DNA of 42,363 nt from Streptomyces sp. PR69 (GTDB taxonomy: Bacteria; Actinomycetota; Actinomycetes; Streptomycetales; Streptomycetaceae): contig NZ_JAOWCB010000041.1 in the NCBI RefSeq assembly GCF_026420845.1, positions 1 through 42,363 on the forward strand, read 5' to 3'. The notes beneath the pieces are model-generated. The model worked only from the letters and a program-made list of their open reading frames with translations, was not told where the DNA came from and ran no database searches. Position numbers and translations under genes: made by a program. This document shows, in pieces, positions 40,462 through 42,363 of the stretch. Positions within the stretch are counted from its first letter, which is position 1; each line of letters starts with the position of its first letter.

Positions 40462-42147
40462 TTGAGTCATCCGCATCCTGAACTCGGCGCTCCGCCGAAG
40501 CTCCCCAAGGGCGGCCTGCGCGTCACCCCGCTGGGCGGGCTGGGCGAGATCGGCCGGAACATGACGGTCTTCGAGTACGACGGCCGGCTGCTGATCGTCG
40601 ACTGCGGCGTGCTCTTCCCTGAGGAGGAGCAGCCCGGAGTCGACCTGATCCTGCCGGACTTCACCACGCTCCGGGACCGCCTCGACGACGTCGAAGGCAT
40701 CGTGCTCACGCACGGTCACGAGGACCACATCGGCGGTGTTCCGTTCCTGCTCCGGCTGAAGCCCGACATTCCGCTGATCGGCTCCAAGCTGACGCTCGCC
40801 CTGATCGAGGCGAAGCTCCAGGAGCACCGCATCCGCCCCTACACCCTTGAAGTCGCCGAGGGGCACCGCGAGCGCATCGGCCCCTTCGACTGCGAGTTCG
40901 TCTCGGTCAACCACTCCATCCCGGACGCGCTGGCCGTCGCCATCCGCACACCCGCGGGCATGGTGGTGCACACCGGTGACTTCAAGATGGACCAGCTTCC
41001 GCTGGACGGCCGCCTGACGGATCTGCGGGCCTTTGCCAAGCTGGGCGAGGAGGGCATCGACCTCCTGCTCTCCGATTCGACGAATGCCGAGGTCCCCGGC
41101 TTTGTCCCGCCCGAGCGGGATATCTCCAACGTCCTGCGGCAGGTCTTCGCCAACGCGCAGAAGCGCATCATCGTCGCCAGCTTCGCCAGCCATGTCCACC
41201 GCATCCAGCAGATTCTCGACGCGGCCCATGAGTACGGCAGAAGGGTCGCCTTCGTCGGTCGCTCGATGGTCCGGAACATGGGCATCGCCCGGGATCTTGG
41301 CTACCTGAGGGTGCCCGCCGGCCTGGTCGTCGACGTCAAGACGCTGGACGACCTGCCAGACGACGAGATCGTGCTCGTCTGCACGGGCAGTCAGGGCGAG
41401 CCCATGGCGGCCCTGTCCCGCATGGCCAACCGCGACCACCAGATCCGCATCGTCCAGGGCGACACGGTGATCCTTGCGTCGTCCCTCATCCCGGGCAATG
41501 AGAACGCCGTCTACCGCGTGATCAACGGACTGACCCGCTGGGGCGCGAACGTCGTCCACAAGGGCAATGCCAAGGTCCATGTCTCGGGCCATGCCTCGGC
41601 CGGCGAACTGCTGTACTTCTACAACATCTGCAAGCCGCGGAATCTGATGCCGGTCCACGGCGAGTGGCGTCATCTGCGCGCCAACGCCGAGCTCGGCGCT
41701 CTTACCGGCGTCCCCAAGGACCACATCGTGATCGCCGAGGACGGCGTCGTGGTCGACCTGGTCGACGGCAAGGCCAGGATCGTCGGCAAGGTCCAGGCCG
41801 GCTATGTGTACGTCGACGGACTGTCGGTCGGCGATGTCACCGAGGCGGCGCTCAAGGACCGCCGGCTCCTCGGCGACGAGGGCATCATCTCGGCCTTCGT
41901 CGTGGTCGACTCCACGACAGGCAAGGTCGTCGGCGGCCCGCACATCCATGCCCGCGGCTCCGGCATCGAGGACGCGGCCTTTGACGCGATCATCCCGAAG
42001 ATCGAAGAGGCCATCGCCAAGGCGGCCCAGGACGGCATCGTGGAACCCCATCAGCTCCAGCAGCTCATCCGCCGCACGCTGGGCAAATGGGTATCCGACA
42101 GCTACCGCCGCCGCCCGATGATCCTCCCGGTCGTCGTCGACGTCTGA
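40462..42147 (+). CDS. rnj: Ribonuclease J
   Basis: RNase J is a metallo-beta-lactamase/beta-CASP nuclease with endo- and 5'-3' exonuclease activity, central to mRNA decay and rRNA processing. The 561-residue protein starts at TTG 40462, preceded by GGTGAGGAG (40446-40454), rather than the upstream ATG 40408. Motifs are GGLGEIGRNM, VDCGVLFPE (D47), HGHEDHIGG (H84, H86, D88, H89), NHSIPDA, HTGDFKMD, then the beta-CASP SDSTNAEVPG, ASFASHVHRIQQIL, CTGSQGEPMAAL and VSGHASAGEL. The C-terminal domain ends RRTLGKWVSDSYRRRPMILPVVVDV. A 12-bp terminator hairpin lies 37 nt after the stop. Confidence 0.97.
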   Translation: MSHPHPELGAPPKLPKGGLRVTPLGGLGEIGRNMTVFEYDGRLLIVDCGVLFPEEEQPGVDLILPDFTTLRDRLDDVEGIVLTHGHEDHIGGVPFLLRLKPDIPLIGSKLTLALIEAKLQEHRIRPYTLEVAEGHRERIGPFDCEFVSVNHSIPDALAVAIRTPAGMVVHTGDFKMDQLPLDGRLTDLRAFAKLGEEGIDLLLSDSTNAEVPGFVPPERDISNVLRQVFANAQKRIIVASFASHVHRIQQILDAAHEYGRRVAFVGRSMVRNMGIARDLGYLRVPAGLVVDVKTLDDLPDDEIVLVCTGSQGEPMAALSRMANRDHQIRIVQGDTVILASSLIPGNENAVYRVINGLTRWGANVVHKGNAKVHVSGHASAGELLYFYNICKPRNLMPVHGEWRHLRANAELGALTGVPKDHIVIAEDGVVVDLVDGKARIVGKVQAGYVYVDGLSVGDVTEAALKDRRLLGDEGIISAFVVVDSTTGKVVGGPHIHARGSGIEDAAFDAIIPKIEEAIAKAAQDGIVEPHQLQQLIRRTLGKWVSDSYRRRPMILPVVVDV

Positions 42148-42183
42148 CAGCCCCTCACCGGGCGTGCGTGCCCGGGCGCGTGT

Positions 42184-42221
42184 GAGCGGGGCTCCTCGAT
42201 TTGCGTCGGGGAGCCCCGCTC
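42184..42221 (+). terminator. Terminator after the RNase J gene
   Basis: GAGCGGGGCTCC (42184-42195) pairs perfectly with GGAGCCCCGCTC (42210-42221) around a 14-nt loop. Confidence 0.8.
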
Positions 42222-42298
42222 CAGTACGTTTACGTCTCCGCCTGCACAGGAACCCGGCACACTTGTGTGCTCGGGCCACTTCCTGGAAGAGGCCGGGA

Positions 42299-42363
42299 AT
42301 TCCGACTCAGATATCTCTGATAAAGTCGGTCCGGCCGAAAGGCAGCCGAAAGGCAAAGGCCCT
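42299..42363 (+). promoter_or_regulatory. Possible rRNA-operon promoter/leader start
   Basis: The sequence changes to an AT-richer, repeat-like text: CTCTGATAAAGTCGG (-10-like TAAAGT at 42321-42326) followed by two GCCGAAAGGCA-type units. Streptomyces rrn operon upstream regions typically carry GATAAAGTCGG with CCGAAAGG repeats. The window ends before any rRNA sequence, so this is recognition by resemblance only. Confidence 0.4.

Noticed and set aside
1..42363. Insertion sequences, transposases or integrases
   Set aside because: No protein with transposase or recombinase motifs and no terminal inverted repeats with target duplications were found.

Overview
The window comes from a high-GC actinobacterium, almost certainly a Streptomyces. 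The evidence is the very strong GC bias at third codon positions, frequent GTG and one TTG start, a Gly/Arg-rich N-terminal region in IF2, a DUF397 gene, and a type VII (ESX) secretion locus of Streptomyces type. No mobile element, CRISPR array, tRNA or rRNA gene is visible. The far right end resembles the promoter/leader zone of an rRNA operon.

Left housekeeping block (1-9.6 kb, + strand): the 3' part of infB, a DUF503/YlxP gene, rbfA, truB, a very large unusual protein (degenerate trypsin-like domain, P-loop domain split by a collagen-like insert, helical C-terminus), and ribF. Middle block (9.6-31.6 kb): a complete minus-strand peptide/nickel-type ABC importer (two ATPases, two permeases, a binding protein), then an ESX locus. 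The ESX locus holds a Pro/Gln-rich ParA/MinD-like ATPase, an unknown protein and eccE (minus), eccB, mycP and two WXG100 genes (plus), a DUF397 gene and fused three-ATPase eccC (minus), and eccD (plus). Right housekeeping block (31.8-42.2 kb): rpsO, pnp, an M16 peptidase, dapB, small membrane-protein genes, thyX, dapA and RNase J.

The two housekeeping blocks together reproduce the old bacterial order infB-ylxP-rbfA-truB-ribF-rpsO-pnp-M16-dap-dapA-rnj, known for example from Bacillus. The ABC and ESX genes therefore look like a block inserted between ribF and rpsO, and the large repeat protein like a second insertion between truB and ribF.

The ESX parts make a coherent machine: EccB, EccC, EccD and EccE form the membrane complex, MycP is the anchored mycosin protease, the WXG100 pair are substrates, and the ParA-like protein is a probable cytosolic accessory ATPase. 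Regulatory DNA of interest includes a promoter overlapped by a 9-bp inverted repeat before the WXG100 pair, an 18-bp direct repeat between eccC and eccD, four TGACGGC heptamers at exactly 14-bp spacing beside the eccE operon end, and a promoter-plus-two-hairpin leader before dapA.
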